A stretch of 64,000 nucleotides of DNA from UBA4802 sp964509195 (lineage in GTDB: Bacteria; Spirochaetota; UBA4802; UB4802): positions 1-64,000 of the forward strand of contig CAZDWJ010000007.1 of NCBI GenBank assembly GCA_964509195.1, in the 5' to 3' direction. The translations under genes were made by a program, and so were the position numbers. The notes below the pieces were generated by a model. That model did no database searches, was not told where the DNA came from, and saw nothing but the letters and a program-made list of their open reading frames with translations. The number at the start of each line of letters is the position of its first letter. Positions within the stretch are counted from its first letter, which is position 1. This document shows, in pieces, positions 17,171 to 26,633 of this stretch.

Positions 17171-17911
17171 ATGAACAAAACACTGAATGCCCTGATTGAG
17201 ATAGTATTCTTCATCTACAGACCAGTATTTTACCTTTTGGTAATCATCGATACAACTATATTAGGTATTATCACTATAACGCTTTCATTCTTTGACCCAA
17301 CAGGTAATACCATTCACTATATTGGTGTATTCTGGTCACGTTTAAATCTTTTTCTTTCAGGTGTGCGGGTGCGGGTTCACAATAAAGAATACATAAAAAA
17401 AGGACAGCCCTATATTGTGATGATGAACCATCAGAGCCACTATGATGTGTGGGCAGTTATTGGCTATATACCGTTACAGTTGCGCTGGGTTATGAAAATG
17501 GAGTTACGCAGGATTCCCATCTTTGGTTTGGGTTGCGAACGCATGGGACACATTTATATCGACCGTGGCGATTCTCATCAGGCGCGCGAAAGCCTCAAAG
17601 CTGCTGGTGAAAAAATACGCAATGGCGCTTCTGTTGTCTTTTTTCCGGAAGGCACACGCAGCCTTGATGGCAAACTTCTTCCTTTTAAAAAAGGTGGTTT
17701 TGTCATTGCCATTGAATCTAAGGTTCCTATCCTTCCCATCACAGGTTTAGGCTCACGGAAAATATTGCCAAAGGGCAGCATGGCAATTCGCCCGGGAACT
17801 ATCGATCTCATCATTCATCCTCCAATCGATGTTACTCCCTACACACAGGAAAACAAAGAAAAACTTATGGAAAGGGTCAGAGCGGTAATTCAGAGCAGGC
17901 TTGTTTCATAA
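17171..17911 (+). CDS. plsC: 1-acyl-sn-glycerol-3-phosphate acyltransferase
   Basis: A membrane acyltransferase that converts lysophosphatidate to phosphatidate. It has an N-terminal hydrophobic hairpin (about 10-55), the catalytic NHQSHYD (HX4D type), and the substrate-binding FPEGTRSLDGKLLPFKKGG motif. I choose the ATG at 17171, preceded at the right distance by GGGGG (17159-17163), over the in-frame ATG at 17117, which has no ribosome binding site and adds 18 polar residues. The product is 246 residues, normal for PlsC. A terminator follows 57 bases downstream. Confidence 0.9.
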   Translation: MNKTLNALIEIVFFIYRPVFYLLVIIDTTILGIITITLSFFDPTGNTIHYIGVFWSRLNLFLSGVRVRVHNKEYIKKGQPYIVMMNHQSHYDVWAVIGYIPLQLRWVMKMELRRIPIFGLGCERMGHIYIDRGDSHQARESLKAAGEKIRNGASVVFFPEGTRSLDGKLLPFKKGGFVIAIESKVPILPITGLGSRKILPKGSMAIRPGTIDLIIHPPIDVTPYTQENKEKLMERVRAVIQSRLVS

Positions 17912-17968
17912 AAATTGTGTTGTAAATTTTGTTTTATTTTTTTATTGTGCGATAGTTCATTGTAATAG

Positions 17969-17994
17969 CCCCTTATGGTAAGGGGTTATTTTTT
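17969..17994 (+). terminator. Rho-independent terminator after plsC
   Basis: Perfect 7-bp stem CCCCTTA / TAAGGGG with a 3-base loop, then TTATTTTTT. Separates plsC from metH. Confidence 0.85.
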
Positions 17995-18027
17995 CAAATC
18001 CTGTGCAATAAAGGACGGTACACAGCA

Positions 18028-20442
18028 GTGAATTTTAGAGAACGACTACTGAAGCCCTACCCGCTTATTATGGATGGTGCAATGGGCACAATGATTTTCA
18101 ATGCCTTACCTGATTATAAGGGAAACCTTGAATTGCTTAACATAGAGCGCCCTGACGTGATAGCATCCATACATAAAAAGTATGTTGAAGCTGGCGCTGA
18201 TATTATCGAAACCAATACATTTGGTGGTAATGCATTAAAATTGCATGAAGCAGGGCTGGATAGTCGTTGTGAAGAAATCAATAAAGCTGCAGCACAGGTA
18301 GCAAGAGAAGTTGCTAAAGGGAAAGCTTTTGTAGCTGGCTCGGTAGGCCCAACAGGCACTCTTGTTGAGCCAATGGGCATGACACAGGTTGAAACCGTGT
18401 ACAATGCATTCAAACGCCAGATTTTGGGGCTTGTAGCAGGTGGCGTTGACTGTATTGCTATCGAAACAATGACTGACCTACAGGAAGCACGTCTTGCACT
18501 TCTTGCAGCAAAGGATGTGACGGATATTCCTGTTATCTGCAGCATGACGTTTGAGTCAAATGGCAAAACTGTCACCGGCACTGATGTTGTCACAGCCCTT
18601 GCCACACTGTCGCAAATGGGTGCGGATGTTGTGGGAGCTAATTGCAGCATGGGGCCGGATGACCTGGTTGAGCTTTTCAAAGGAGCTATCGCCCAGCTTA
18701 ACGAATTGGGTGTGCCGCTTTCTGTTTGGGCCAATGCCGGACTGCCAGAGCTCATTGATGGAAAAGCTGTGTATAACCTTTCGCCAAAGCGTTTTGCCCA
18801 GCTTTCAGTTGAATTTGCTAAAATGGGTTTTTCAATCATTGGCGGTTGCTGTGGCACAACTCCTGAACATATTAAAATGTTGGCTACTGCAGCAAAAAAT
18901 ATTCTCATCGATAGTAAGAAATCAAAAAGTTATACCTATATTACAAGCAGATACAATCATATTAATGTCAATGTGCATAGAGGTTTGCTTATTATTGGTG
19001 AACGGTTGAATCCAACTGCCCGCAAACAATTTGCAACGGAACTCAAAGAAAATACATTTACCTTTCTGCGCAATGAATCAAAGAAACAGCATGAGGAAGG
19101 CGCTCATTGCTTAGATATCAACGTTGGCGTACCCGGTATTGATGAAGTTGCACTGATGAAAAAGGCGGTGAATGTACTCACCAATACTGTAAACATTCCT
19201 CTTATGATTGATTCAGATAATCCACAAGTAACACAGGCTGCATTGTGGCAATATCCAGGTGTTCCAATTATAAATTCAATCAGTGCAAAGAAGCAAAGCA
19301 TAGAGGCTATGCTGCCGTTGTTACAAAAATTTGGCAGCTTTGTTATAGCAATGTGCCTGGATGAAACAGGGATACATAAAGATGCAGCAAAGCGCATTGC
19401 AATTGGTGAAAAACTTATCGATATGCTTCTACAAAATGGCATTGCTCTGTCACGTATCTTTGTTGACCCGCTCATTTTAGCTGAAAGTGCAGAAAGCGGT
19501 GCAGCACTTGAAACGCTGAAAGTCATTGAGCACTTTGCTAAAAAGGAGATCAAAACAAGCATTGGGTTAAGCAATATATCATTTGGTTTGCCACAGCGCA
19601 AATTCATCAACAATGTATTTTTAAAATTAGCGCTGCAAAGGGGATTGTCTGCAGCCATAGTTAATCCCGGAGCTATCGATACTGATATTACAAAACCTTT
19701 TACCACTGAAGAAATGCTGGCACTGGATTTTCTGGAAGGAAGAGATAAAAATGCCACACACTACATTGCGCACTTTGGCCCAGTTCAAACTTCCACTCAA
19801 CAGCAGGCTAAAGTTGTCAACATACTGGAAAAAATTTTTACACTTGTTGTTGAAGGGAATATTGATGATATAGAACCAGCAGTAAAAGAAGCGTTACACC
19901 AGCATAGCGCTGAAACAATAATGAATGAAGCGCTTGTTAGCGCCCTTGAAAAGGTTGGCGATTTATACAGCAGGGGCGAATACTTTTTACCCCAGATGAT
20001 TGCTTCTGCTGATACTATGAAAAGAGGATTCAACCTGCTAAAACCACTTATGCTGCAAAAGAAAGAATCAGTATTAGGTACCATAGTTATCTGCACAGTA
20101 AAAGGTGATATTCACGATATTGGGAAAAATATCGTTGCAATGATGCTTGAAAATCATGGGTTTAATGTTATTGACCTTGGCAAAGATGTACCTAATGAAA
20201 CAGTTATTGAAAAAATTAATGAATTCAAGCCTGATATTGTGTGCTTAAGTTCCCTTCTTACAACAACTATGCCCAATATGGGTATTATTGCTAAAGAGAT
20301 ACAAACACAACAGTTGCAATGTAAACTATTGATAGGTGGTGCAGTAGTAACACAAGAATATGCCGACAGCATTGGTGCATCTTATGGAAAAGATGCCGTT
20401 GAAGCTGTGGCTGTGGCAAAGAATATTGTGAGGAAATCCTGA
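18028..20442 (+). CDS. metH: Cobalamin-dependent methionine synthase lacking the reactivation domain
   Basis: An 804-residue MetH-type protein. Residues 1-290 are the homocysteine-binding TIM barrel with zinc ligands C206 (GANCSMGP) and C274/C275 (GGCCGTTPEH). About 315-570 is the pterin-binding barrel (IGERLNPT, LDINVGVPG). About 590-680 is the helical cobalamin cap, and 685-804 the Rossmann B12 domain with D694-x-H696-x2-G699, His696 being the cobalt ligand. The full E. coli enzyme is about 1227 residues; the C-terminal SAM-dependent reactivation domain is absent, and the stop is followed by non-coding DNA. Reactivation must rely on another protein. The start is GTG, after AAAGGACGG. Two GAGCTATCG motifs lie within it. 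Confidence 0.9.
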   Translation: MNFRERLLKPYPLIMDGAMGTMIFNALPDYKGNLELLNIERPDVIASIHKKYVEAGADIIETNTFGGNALKLHEAGLDSRCEEINKAAAQVAREVAKGKAFVAGSVGPTGTLVEPMGMTQVETVYNAFKRQILGLVAGGVDCIAIETMTDLQEARLALLAAKDVTDIPVICSMTFESNGKTVTGTDVVTALATLSQMGADVVGANCSMGPDDLVELFKGAIAQLNELGVPLSVWANAGLPELIDGKAVYNLSPKRFAQLSVEFAKMGFSIIGGCCGTTPEHIKMLATAAKNILIDSKKSKSYTYITSRYNHINVNVHRGLLIIGERLNPTARKQFATELKENTFTFLRNESKKQHEEGAHCLDINVGVPGIDEVALMKKAVNVLTNTVNIPLMIDSDNPQVTQAALWQYPGVPIINSISAKKQSIEAMLPLLQKFGSFVIAMCLDETGIHKDAAKRIAIGEKLIDMLLQNGIALSRIFVDPLILAESAESGAALETLKVIEHFAKKEIKTSIGLSNISFGLPQRKFINNVFLKLALQRGLSAAIVNPGAIDTDITKPFTTEEMLALDFLEGRDKNATHYIAHFGPVQTSTQQQAKVVNILEKIFTLVVEGNIDDIEPAVKEALHQHSAETIMNEALVSALEKVGDLYSRGEYFLPQMIASADTMKRGFNLLKPLMLQKKESVLGTIVICTVKGDIHDIGKNIVAMMLENHGFNVIDLGKDVPNETVIEKINEFKPDIVCLSSLLTTTMPNMGIIAKEIQTQQLQCKLLIGGAVVTQEYADSIGASYGKDAVEAVAVAKNIVRKS
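18683..18692 (+). repeat. GAGCTATCGC motif copy in metH (homocysteine domain)
   Basis: Sense to metH, read as GAIA. Confidence 0.55.
19670..19678 (+). repeat. GAGCTATCG motif copy in metH (pterin domain)
   Basis: Sense to metH, read as GAID. Confidence 0.5.
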
Positions 20443-20587
20443 TAATATTTTTTTATAAATTTAGTTGACATAAAGATTGTATATACAAGAATTCGCATAT
20501 GTTATTATGGCGGATTTAATTTAAATCCCCTGTTTTTAAAGTATTTTATAAGAATCTACATTACAACAAAGATTAAGGAGCACGTCT

Positions 20588-21106
20588 GTGAAAGGGACAC
20601 GTTCTTTTTTACTCTTTTTCCTACCTTTTATTATATTTGCATACATCTCATTTATCGTATTACAGCAGGCCTGCGATTATGCAATGAATGTCCAGGCAAA
20701 AAAGCTTCTTCCATTCAATCATCGCACACATACCACTAAATATGGTGCATCTGACTGTGAACTATGCCACAGTTATGATAGCAATGGAAGATTCAATGGC
20801 ATACCTACAGTTGCAGTATGCAAGCAGTGTCATGATCCAAACAAAGCCAATACACAAGTATTCTTTTCTGGCTTTAGCGATAATGACAAACCATGGGAAT
20901 CCTTTGCTCAGCAACCTGATCTAGTATATTTCAGCCACATAGCTGTGATGAAAAATGAAAAGAAAGCGCAATGTATTTCATGCCATGGTGACAAAGGTAA
21001 TTCCACAACAACTGCTAAAATTACGGGAAAAATGCCTATGGGTGTATGTATGGACTGTCACACAGCTTTAAAGATTAGCAATGCGTGTACAGTATGTCAT
21101 GATTAA
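20588..21106 (+). CDS. Membrane-anchored pentaheme cytochrome c (QrcA-like)
   Basis: A 172-residue protein with an N-terminal membrane anchor (5-27) and five CxxCH heme sites: C57-H61, C78-H82, C129-H133, C154-H158 and C167-H171. Additional histidines (H45, H48, H117) could be distal ligands. It is periplasmic and belongs to the multiheme c7/c3-like class. Gene order cytochrome, molybdopterin protein, four-cluster ferredoxin, NrfD matches the Qrc complex of sulfate reducers, where this subunit takes electrons from periplasmic cytochrome c3; QrcA there has six hemes, here five. The start is GTG, after AAGGAG. Confidence 0.85.
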   Translation: MKGTRSFLLFFLPFIIFAYISFIVLQQACDYAMNVQAKKLLPFNHRTHTTKYGASDCELCHSYDSNGRFNGIPTVAVCKQCHDPNKANTQVFFSGFSDNDKPWESFAQQPDLVYFSHIAVMKNEKKAQCISCHGDKGNSTTTAKITGKMPMGVCMDCHTALKISNACTVCHD

Positions 21107-21153
21107 TCTTTTTTATAATTGAATCGAAATCCAAGCAAGGAGTTATTACATCC

Positions 21154-23121
21154 ATGAAACTCGAACGAAAAGATTTCTTAACAATGATAGGTGGAGCGGT
21201 AGTAGGTACTGGTGTTGGTACCTTCATCTCACCCGGTCCATGGATGGGCCTTCAATGGCTTGTTGAATGGACCCAGGATCAGTATCGTCCTCCTAAAGGT
21301 GAAGAAAAATATTTAGCTAGCATTTGTGACCAGTGCCCAAATAAATGTACTGTACAGGTACGGATGATTGGGGACAGGGCAGTTAAGATTGAAACATCTA
21401 ATCAGGGTTGTGCGGTAGGACAGCTCCTTTTGCAGGTCCTTTACCACCCTGAACGTGTTAAAACTCCATTAAAGCGATCCGGTAAAAAAGGAAAAATTGA
21501 TTTTGAACCGGTTTCATGGGAAACTGCTATAGCAGATATCTCCAGAAAAATAAATGATGCCATAAACAATAAAAAACAGGACCAGATAGTAGCAATAAAT
21601 CCTGCTTTCCCTGATGCAACAGCAATGTTAAACGAACGGATTGCACTTTTTGCAGGCAGCCCTCATGTATACCAGGAATCTGGATATTGGGCTTTAAGTA
21701 ATGCTTGTTCAGTTGCAACCCAGAAAACTGAAGGAGCTATCGATTACGATTTTGAAAATGTTGATTGTGTTGTTAGCTTTGGTGCCCGCCTTTTTGAAGG
21801 ATGGGGAAATCCAGGCCGGATGCATAAAGTATTGAATATCTGGAAGCAAAATGGTGTAAAATTTATACAGGTTGATTCCATAGCAACACGTACCGCATCT
21901 TTAGCAGATCAATGGGTTGCAATAAAACCTGGCAGTGAGCCTATTTTTGCTATGGGTGTTGCACATTATCTGCTTAAATATGGCAAGCGCTCAGGTGCTG
22001 CTAATTTTGGCAGATTTACAGAACTATTGATTAACAAATTTACCCCGGAAAAGGTTTCTGAGCTTACTGGTGCTTCGCTTGATACTATTGAAACAGTAGC
22101 AAAAACATTACTTCAGGCTCGCAGGCCTGTTGTAATAGCAGGCAAAGGTGGTAAGGTTGTATCTTCTTCGGTTGCTGAATTTGCAATAATACAGACTATC
22201 AACAGCATGATTGGTAGTCTAGTCAATAGTGTAAAGATAGTTACATTTGCAACACCTGCAAAACCAGCACTAGCAAAGAAAACTAAAGGGCTTGATGAAT
22301 ATATCGCCAGCGATATGACCTGCGATATAGTTCTGATAAATAATGCTAACCCAGTTTATTCAAGTGTATATGGGCAAAGACTTTCAGAAAAACTTAAAAA
22401 AGCTTCAACAGTTGTATTATTTACTTCTTTGCTTAATGATACAGCATTATACGCTGATTATATCTTTCCAACACTTACCTCGCTTGAAGTTCCATACAAT
22501 GGACAAGCAGTATCTGCCAAATTTGAAACTAAACATGCAGGTGATTCCTTACTAGCAATAGCAAAAAATGTCCCAAATATTTCAGCTCAATTCCCTTGGA
22601 ATAGCTATCTGGATGCTGTTAAAGCTGTAAATTTTCAGACCAAGAATGTTGCAAATCTTGATATCCCGGTTGATATCATAACTGCAAAACTTGAAGAATT
22701 GGAAAAATTGCTACAGGCTTCAGGTTCATATTCCATAAAAATGGTGCCTTTTGAATTAGCAACAGTAGGTGATGGGAATGGCCTGGCACTTCCTTATGTA
22801 TTAAAAGGCCTCCCAGATACAATTTTAAGAGGTGATACAAGCTGGGTATGGATGAATCCGGTTACAGCATCAAAAGAAGGTATTTCTGAAGGATCCAGGA
22901 TTAATATTGAATCTTCCCGTGGTGAACTTGATACAGTCAGGGTGCATCTTACCAAACGAGTTGCCTATGATACTGTCGCAATGCCTATCGGTTTTGGTCA
23001 TGAGGAACTGACTGAATATGGTAGCCAAAAAGGTGTTAACCCAAAACTCATAATGTCAGATGCATTAGATCCGTTGAGCGGTTATGCTGACTGGTGGTTA
23101 ACACGAGTAAAACTGAGTTAA
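21154..23121 (+). CDS. Molybdopterin-oxidoreductase-family subunit (QrcB-like)
   Basis: A 655-residue member of the DMSO reductase family. The N-terminus is Tat-like, but the twin arginine is replaced by Arg-Lys (ERKDFLT) before a hydrophobic stretch (10-30). An Fe-S site follows: C58-x2-C61-x3-C65 and C86. The C-terminal domain (about 545-655) is the molydopterin dinucleotide-binding barrel type. No Cys or Ser ligand for molybdenum is obvious after the cluster, as in QrcB and ACIII ActB, so this may be an electron-transfer subunit without molybdenum. AAGGAG lies upstream. One GAGCTATCG copy at 21734. Confidence 0.82.
   Translation: MKLERKDFLTMIGGAVVGTGVGTFISPGPWMGLQWLVEWTQDQYRPPKGEEKYLASICDQCPNKCTVQVRMIGDRAVKIETSNQGCAVGQLLLQVLYHPERVKTPLKRSGKKGKIDFEPVSWETAIADISRKINDAINNKKQDQIVAINPAFPDATAMLNERIALFAGSPHVYQESGYWALSNACSVATQKTEGAIDYDFENVDCVVSFGARLFEGWGNPGRMHKVLNIWKQNGVKFIQVDSIATRTASLADQWVAIKPGSEPIFAMGVAHYLLKYGKRSGAANFGRFTELLINKFTPEKVSELTGASLDTIETVAKTLLQARRPVVIAGKGGKVVSSSVAEFAIIQTINSMIGSLVNSVKIVTFATPAKPALAKKTKGLDEYIASDMTCDIVLINNANPVYSSVYGQRLSEKLKKASTVVLFTSLLNDTALYADYIFPTLTSLEVPYNGQAVSAKFETKHAGDSLLAIAKNVPNISAQFPWNSYLDAVKAVNFQTKNVANLDIPVDIITAKLEELEKLLQASGSYSIKMVPFELATVGDGNGLALPYVLKGLPDTILRGDTSWVWMNPVTASKEGISEGSRINIESSRGELDTVRVHLTKRVAYDTVAMPIGFGHEELTEYGSQKGVNPKLIMSDALDPLSGYADWWLTRVKLS
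21734..21742 (+). repeat. GAGCTATCG motif copy in the QrcB-like gene
   Basis: Sense strand, read as GAID, followed by TACGAT. Confidence 0.5.
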
Positions 23122-23134
23122 GAGGTGAACAATT

Positions 23135-23965
23135 ATGGCCACAATGACAAGAAGATGGGGAATGGTTATAGATTTAGATAAATGTACCGGTTGCGGGGCA
23201 TGTAATGTCGCATGTGCTCAGGAAAATAATCTTCCAATTTTTAAAGATGACTCTGACGTGCCTAAAAGGGTCACTTTCCTTGACCTGATCGAAGTAACCA
23301 ATGATAAAGACCCTAAAGCTCAATATCCTGATGTTAAAGTAGCATATATACCCAAAATGTGTCAGCAGTGTTCTGGTAATGACCCAAATAAACCGCATCC
23401 GCCGTGTGTGTCAGTTTGCCCAGTTGTAGCCACTGACGTGGGTGATGATGGCGTAGTAAGCCAGATATGGTCACGGTGCATAGGCTGCAGGTACTGTCAG
23501 GTAGCTTGCCCATATGAAGCACGTGTTTTCCACTGGTGGAAACCTCGTTACGAAGGTTCATTTAAAGAATCCCTTAACCCTGATGTTTCTATTGCATCCC
23601 GTGGTACTATGGTAAAATGCACCTTCTGCTCCCATATCTGGAAACGTGAGCGTGATAAAGCTATAGCACAGGGTATAACTGATATTAACGCTGTTACATA
23701 CACTCCAGCATGTGTAAGTGCATGTCCTACGAACGCAATAGTATTTGGCGACCTTAATGATCCCTCTTCGCCAGTATATGAGCCTAAAGTACAGAAAGAT
23801 CCACGCGCTGTCAGACTTGTTCATTCAATAGATGAACTACGAACAAAAGATCCTTCTGAATATGAAAAGCGGATCAAAATCAAAGAGTATCCAAACCCAA
23901 AAGTATATTATTTAACCAGCCAGCAATGGCTTCGTGATAAAATATCTGGATTTAAAAACTCCTAA
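23135..23965 (+). CDS. Four-cluster ferredoxin subunit (QrcC-like)
   Basis: A 276-residue protein with 16 cysteines in four ferredoxin-type groups: C17/C20/C23/C27, C76/C79/C91/C95, C115/C118/C121/C125 and C162/C165/C193/C197, the layout of DmsB/NrfC/PsrB/QrcC proteins. It would carry electrons between the molybdopterin-family subunit and the NrfD membrane subunit. It has no signal peptide, so export would be as a complex with the Tat-like partner. GAGGTG ribosome binding site; 13 bases after the previous stop. Confidence 0.9.
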   Translation: MATMTRRWGMVIDLDKCTGCGACNVACAQENNLPIFKDDSDVPKRVTFLDLIEVTNDKDPKAQYPDVKVAYIPKMCQQCSGNDPNKPHPPCVSVCPVVATDVGDDGVVSQIWSRCIGCRYCQVACPYEARVFHWWKPRYEGSFKESLNPDVSIASRGTMVKCTFCSHIWKRERDKAIAQGITDINAVTYTPACVSACPTNAIVFGDLNDPSSPVYEPKVQKDPRAVRLVHSIDELRTKDPSEYEKRIKIKEYPNPKVYYLTSQQWLRDKISGFKNS

Positions 23966-23990
23966 ATAAAAGTAAAAAGGAGAATTAACC

Positions 23991-25223
23991 GTGAGCAAGG
24001 TAATTGAATTTTTAAAAAATGAATGGAATAGCTACTCAAGGAATATACAGATTTCTCTGTATGTGCTCTTTGCACTGGTAGCACTGTTTGTAATCTTTGG
24101 CATTCAGATCCTGTTCTGGGGCTTAGGGTACACCGATATGAATAACCGGTTTGCCATGGGTTTATGGATAATCGGTGACCTAGGATTTGTTGCATTGGGC
24201 GGTGGAGCATTCTTTACTGGTTTTATGCTGTATATATTCAGGGTTGATAAGCTTCAGCCTTTAATAAATTCCACTGTCCTTATTGGTTTCATGTGCTATC
24301 TCTTTACTTTTATATTGCTGGTATTTGACATTGGCCAGCCACTGAGAGCCTGGTTTGGTTATGCATATCCCAACTGGGGTACCCATACCATGCCACAATC
24401 AATGCTTACAGAAGTAGTCTGGTGTTTGACATTTTATTTTATCGTTTTATGTATAGAATTGTTCCCCATAATTTTAAGCAATAAATATCTTGATAGGTAC
24501 CCTGTGGTTCATTATTTTGCACATTATCTGCACAAGTTAATGTGGATCTTCGCGGCAATTGGAACATTCCTTTCATTTTTCCACCAGGGATCTCTTGGTG
24601 GTGGGATGTGGGGTGTTTTGTATGCCAAACCATACTGGTTCAGACATCATTATTTCTACCTGGCGATAGTAGCCGCGATAGCTGGCGGCCCCTGCCTTAT
24701 GATGTTAGCACCCAAAGTTGCAAGCTGGGTTATGAAAAAGGAACTAGTCCCAAAAGAATCCTATATGACATTAGCACAGATAGCGGGAGTTACTTTTATT
24801 GCTTATTTCTTGTTTAGAGTGTATGATCTTTACTCATTAGCAACACATTTCGCCCCTTTGTTTGACAGGAGCTTTGTTGAACTGATGGGTGGATATTATG
24901 GATGGTGGGTGGTAGCTGTAGAATTGTTAGCTTCATTAGCAGCTATTGTTATTCTTAATGTAAAAAAATTCCGTGAAAATGAACAATATTTTATTGCTGG
25001 TTTGATAAGTGGCGTGCTAGCGATAGTGATGTTAAAAGTTGATGTGTTGCTCCATGGATTCTCTGTACCCAACTTCCCCTGGCAAAATTTCTTTGGATAT
25101 AATCCAACAATTCAGGAATGGTTTATATTCCTTGGTTCAATTGCATGTATGATTCTCATATATATGTGGTTTGCAAAATATATTCCACTATTTCCTGACA
25201 AACACGCCGAAGAAGCTCACTAA
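23991..25223 (+). CDS. NrfD/PsrC-like quinone-interacting membrane subunit (QrcD-like)
   Basis: A 410-residue polytopic protein of about ten transmembrane helices, of the NrfD/PsrC family. These subunits bind menaquinone and are not known to hold hemes. Internal features include HQGSLGGGMWGVLYAKPYWF and a charged tail. The start is GTG after AAAAAGGAG. With the three upstream genes it completes a Qrc-like module reducing menaquinone with electrons from periplasmic cytochromes (inference from gene order). A strong bidirectional terminator follows 18 bases after the stop. Confidence 0.88.
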   Translation: MSKVIEFLKNEWNSYSRNIQISLYVLFALVALFVIFGIQILFWGLGYTDMNNRFAMGLWIIGDLGFVALGGGAFFTGFMLYIFRVDKLQPLINSTVLIGFMCYLFTFILLVFDIGQPLRAWFGYAYPNWGTHTMPQSMLTEVVWCLTFYFIVLCIELFPIILSNKYLDRYPVVHYFAHYLHKLMWIFAAIGTFLSFFHQGSLGGGMWGVLYAKPYWFRHHYFYLAIVAAIAGGPCLMMLAPKVASWVMKKELVPKESYMTLAQIAGVTFIAYFLFRVYDLYSLATHFAPLFDRSFVELMGGYYGWWVVAVELLASLAAIVILNVKKFRENEQYFIAGLISGVLAIVMLKVDVLLHGFSVPNFPWQNFFGYNPTIQEWFIFLGSIACMILIYMWFAKYIPLFPDKHAEEAH

Positions 25224-25240
25224 AAAATTATTAGATAAAT

Positions 25241-25269
25241 AAAAAACCCCGCTATCAGCGGGGTTTTTT
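25241..25269. terminator. Bidirectional terminator between the Qrc-like operon and folD
   Basis: Hairpin CCCCGCT ATC AGCGGGG flanked by six A on the left and six T on the right, so it can terminate transcription from both sides of this convergent junction. Confidence 0.9.
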
Positions 25270-25271
25270 AT

Positions 25272-26159
25272 TTAATTATTATTCTGTAATTTAAAAGCTG
25301 TAACAGTATTTTTCAAAAGCATTGCAATTGTCATCGGCCCCACTCCTCCAGGAACAGGCGTTATTGCGTACGCAATTTCTGAAACTTCATCAAATTTTAC
25401 ATCGCCTACTAATTTTGTTTTTCCTGGATTTTCTGGATCATCTATTCTATTTATTCCTACATCAATTACAGTTGCACCTTTTTTTACCATATCTTTAGTT
25501 ATCATATTAGCTCTACCCACAGCAACAACCAGTATATCCGCCTGTTTAGTGTAATTTCCTATATCATTTGTTGCTGTATGGCATACTGTTACAATACAGT
25601 TTGCTCTGCTATTTTTCTGCATCATCAGATTTGCCAATGGCTTTCCAACAATATTACTGCGACCAACGACAACAACATGTTTTCCTTTAATTTCAGGAAT
25701 TGTCCGTATAATCAGTTCCTGGCAGCCATATGGTGTACAAGGAATAAAGCAATCCTGTTCACCAATTACTAGTTTTCCCATATTCACTGGATGAAAGCCA
25801 TCTACATCCTTTCTAGGATCGATTGTATTGATCACTTCATTTTCATTAATATGCGAAGGTAAAGGCAACTGAACTAGTATACCATTGACATTATTATCAT
25901 TATTAAGTTGATTAATTAATGTGAGCAATTCCTGTTGTGTGGTGTTTTCATCCATGAGTATCTGCAAAGAATTTATTCCCACCTCTTCAGAGGTTTTCTT
26001 TTTCATCCTAACATACACTTCTGATGCTGGGTTTTTCCCTACTAAAATAACAGCTAATGTTGGCTTTTTACCATATTGATTTTCCAGTTTTAAAACTTCA
26101 GTTTTAATCTCTTCTTTAATTTCATTGGCTATAGCCTTCCCATCAATGATTATTGCCAT
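25272..26159 (-). CDS. folD: Methylenetetrahydrofolate dehydrogenase/cyclohydrolase
   Basis: A 295-residue bifunctional enzyme interconverting 5,10-methylene-, methenyl- and 10-formyl-tetrahydrofolate with NADP. Family motifs include YVRMKKKTSEEVGI with the catalytic Lys, VDGFHPVNMGKL, GRSNIVGKPLANLM at the dinucleotide site, and PGGVGPMTIAML near the C-terminus. GAGGT precedes the ATG. It is the last gene of an rtcB-archease-folD run and stops next to the shared terminator. Confidence 0.95.
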   Translation of the reverse strand: MAIIIDGKAIANEIKEEIKTEVLKLENQYGKKPTLAVILVGKNPASEVYVRMKKKTSEEVGINSLQILMDENTTQQELLTLINQLNNDNNVNGILVQLPLPSHINENEVINTIDPRKDVDGFHPVNMGKLVIGEQDCFIPCTPYGCQELIIRTIPEIKGKHVVVVGRSNIVGKPLANLMMQKNSRANCIVTVCHTATNDIGNYTKQADILVVAVGRANMITKDMVKKGATVIDVGINRIDDPENPGKTKLVGDVKFDEVSEIAYAITPVPGGVGPMTIAMLLKNTVTAFKLQNNN

Positions 26160-26183
26160 CGTGACCTCACTTATTATTATAAA

Positions 26184-26633
26184 TTATACATCAATCACTA
26201 TAAACGATTCCCACTCATCTTTGTTTATTTGTTCACATTTTGCCTTATGCATTGTGACTGCTTTGGGATCAACAATAATATCATAGCCTTTTATTACATA
26301 ATCTCCAGTAAAATCAGCTTCACATACAAGTTTATCATTACTGTTAATCAATTTTATCATACCAGGATAAAGCAGCAAGCCTTTAGTATCTTTAACAAAT
26401 ATTAATTCATTTAAAAATTTGACTAGCAAAAGGTCAAGATAAGTATGCTGAACTTCTATATGGTACTCCTCGGTTTTTTTTAATTTTGATGGGTCTTCAA
26501 GACATACATGCAACAAGGCTTCGGCATTAAGAGCAAATATTCTTTCAACTGTTTGAGCTTTACAGTGTATTGCTATATCCGCTAACGTAATATCATCAAC
26601 AAATTCAAAATATTCTTTACTATATCCGTTCAT
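26184..26633 (-). CDS. Archease, RtcB ligase cofactor
   Basis: A 149-residue archease. It matches the family in size, in the N-terminal ADIAIHCKAQTVERIFALNA region and in the C-terminal GYDIIVDPKAVTMHK segment with metal-binding acidic residues. Archease helps RtcB turn over by promoting its guanylylation. The ATG overlaps the rtcB stop by 4 bp (ATGA), the tight coupling common for this pair. Confidence 0.9.
   Translation of the reverse strand: MNGYSKEYFEFVDDITLADIAIHCKAQTVERIFALNAEALLHVCLEDPSKLKKTEEYHIEVQHTYLDLLLVKFLNELIFVKDTKGLLLYPGMIKLINSNDKLVCEADFTGDYVIKGYDIIVDPKAVTMHKAKCEQINKDEWESFIVIDV

Noticed and set aside
17912..18027. A possible cobalamin or SAM riboswitch upstream of metH
   Set aside because: The 116-base gap contains only the plsC terminator and no riboswitch-like stems.
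18114..18908. A 264-codon open frame opposite metH
   Set aside because: Antisense shadow of the homocysteine-binding domain; composition is typical of a codon shadow.
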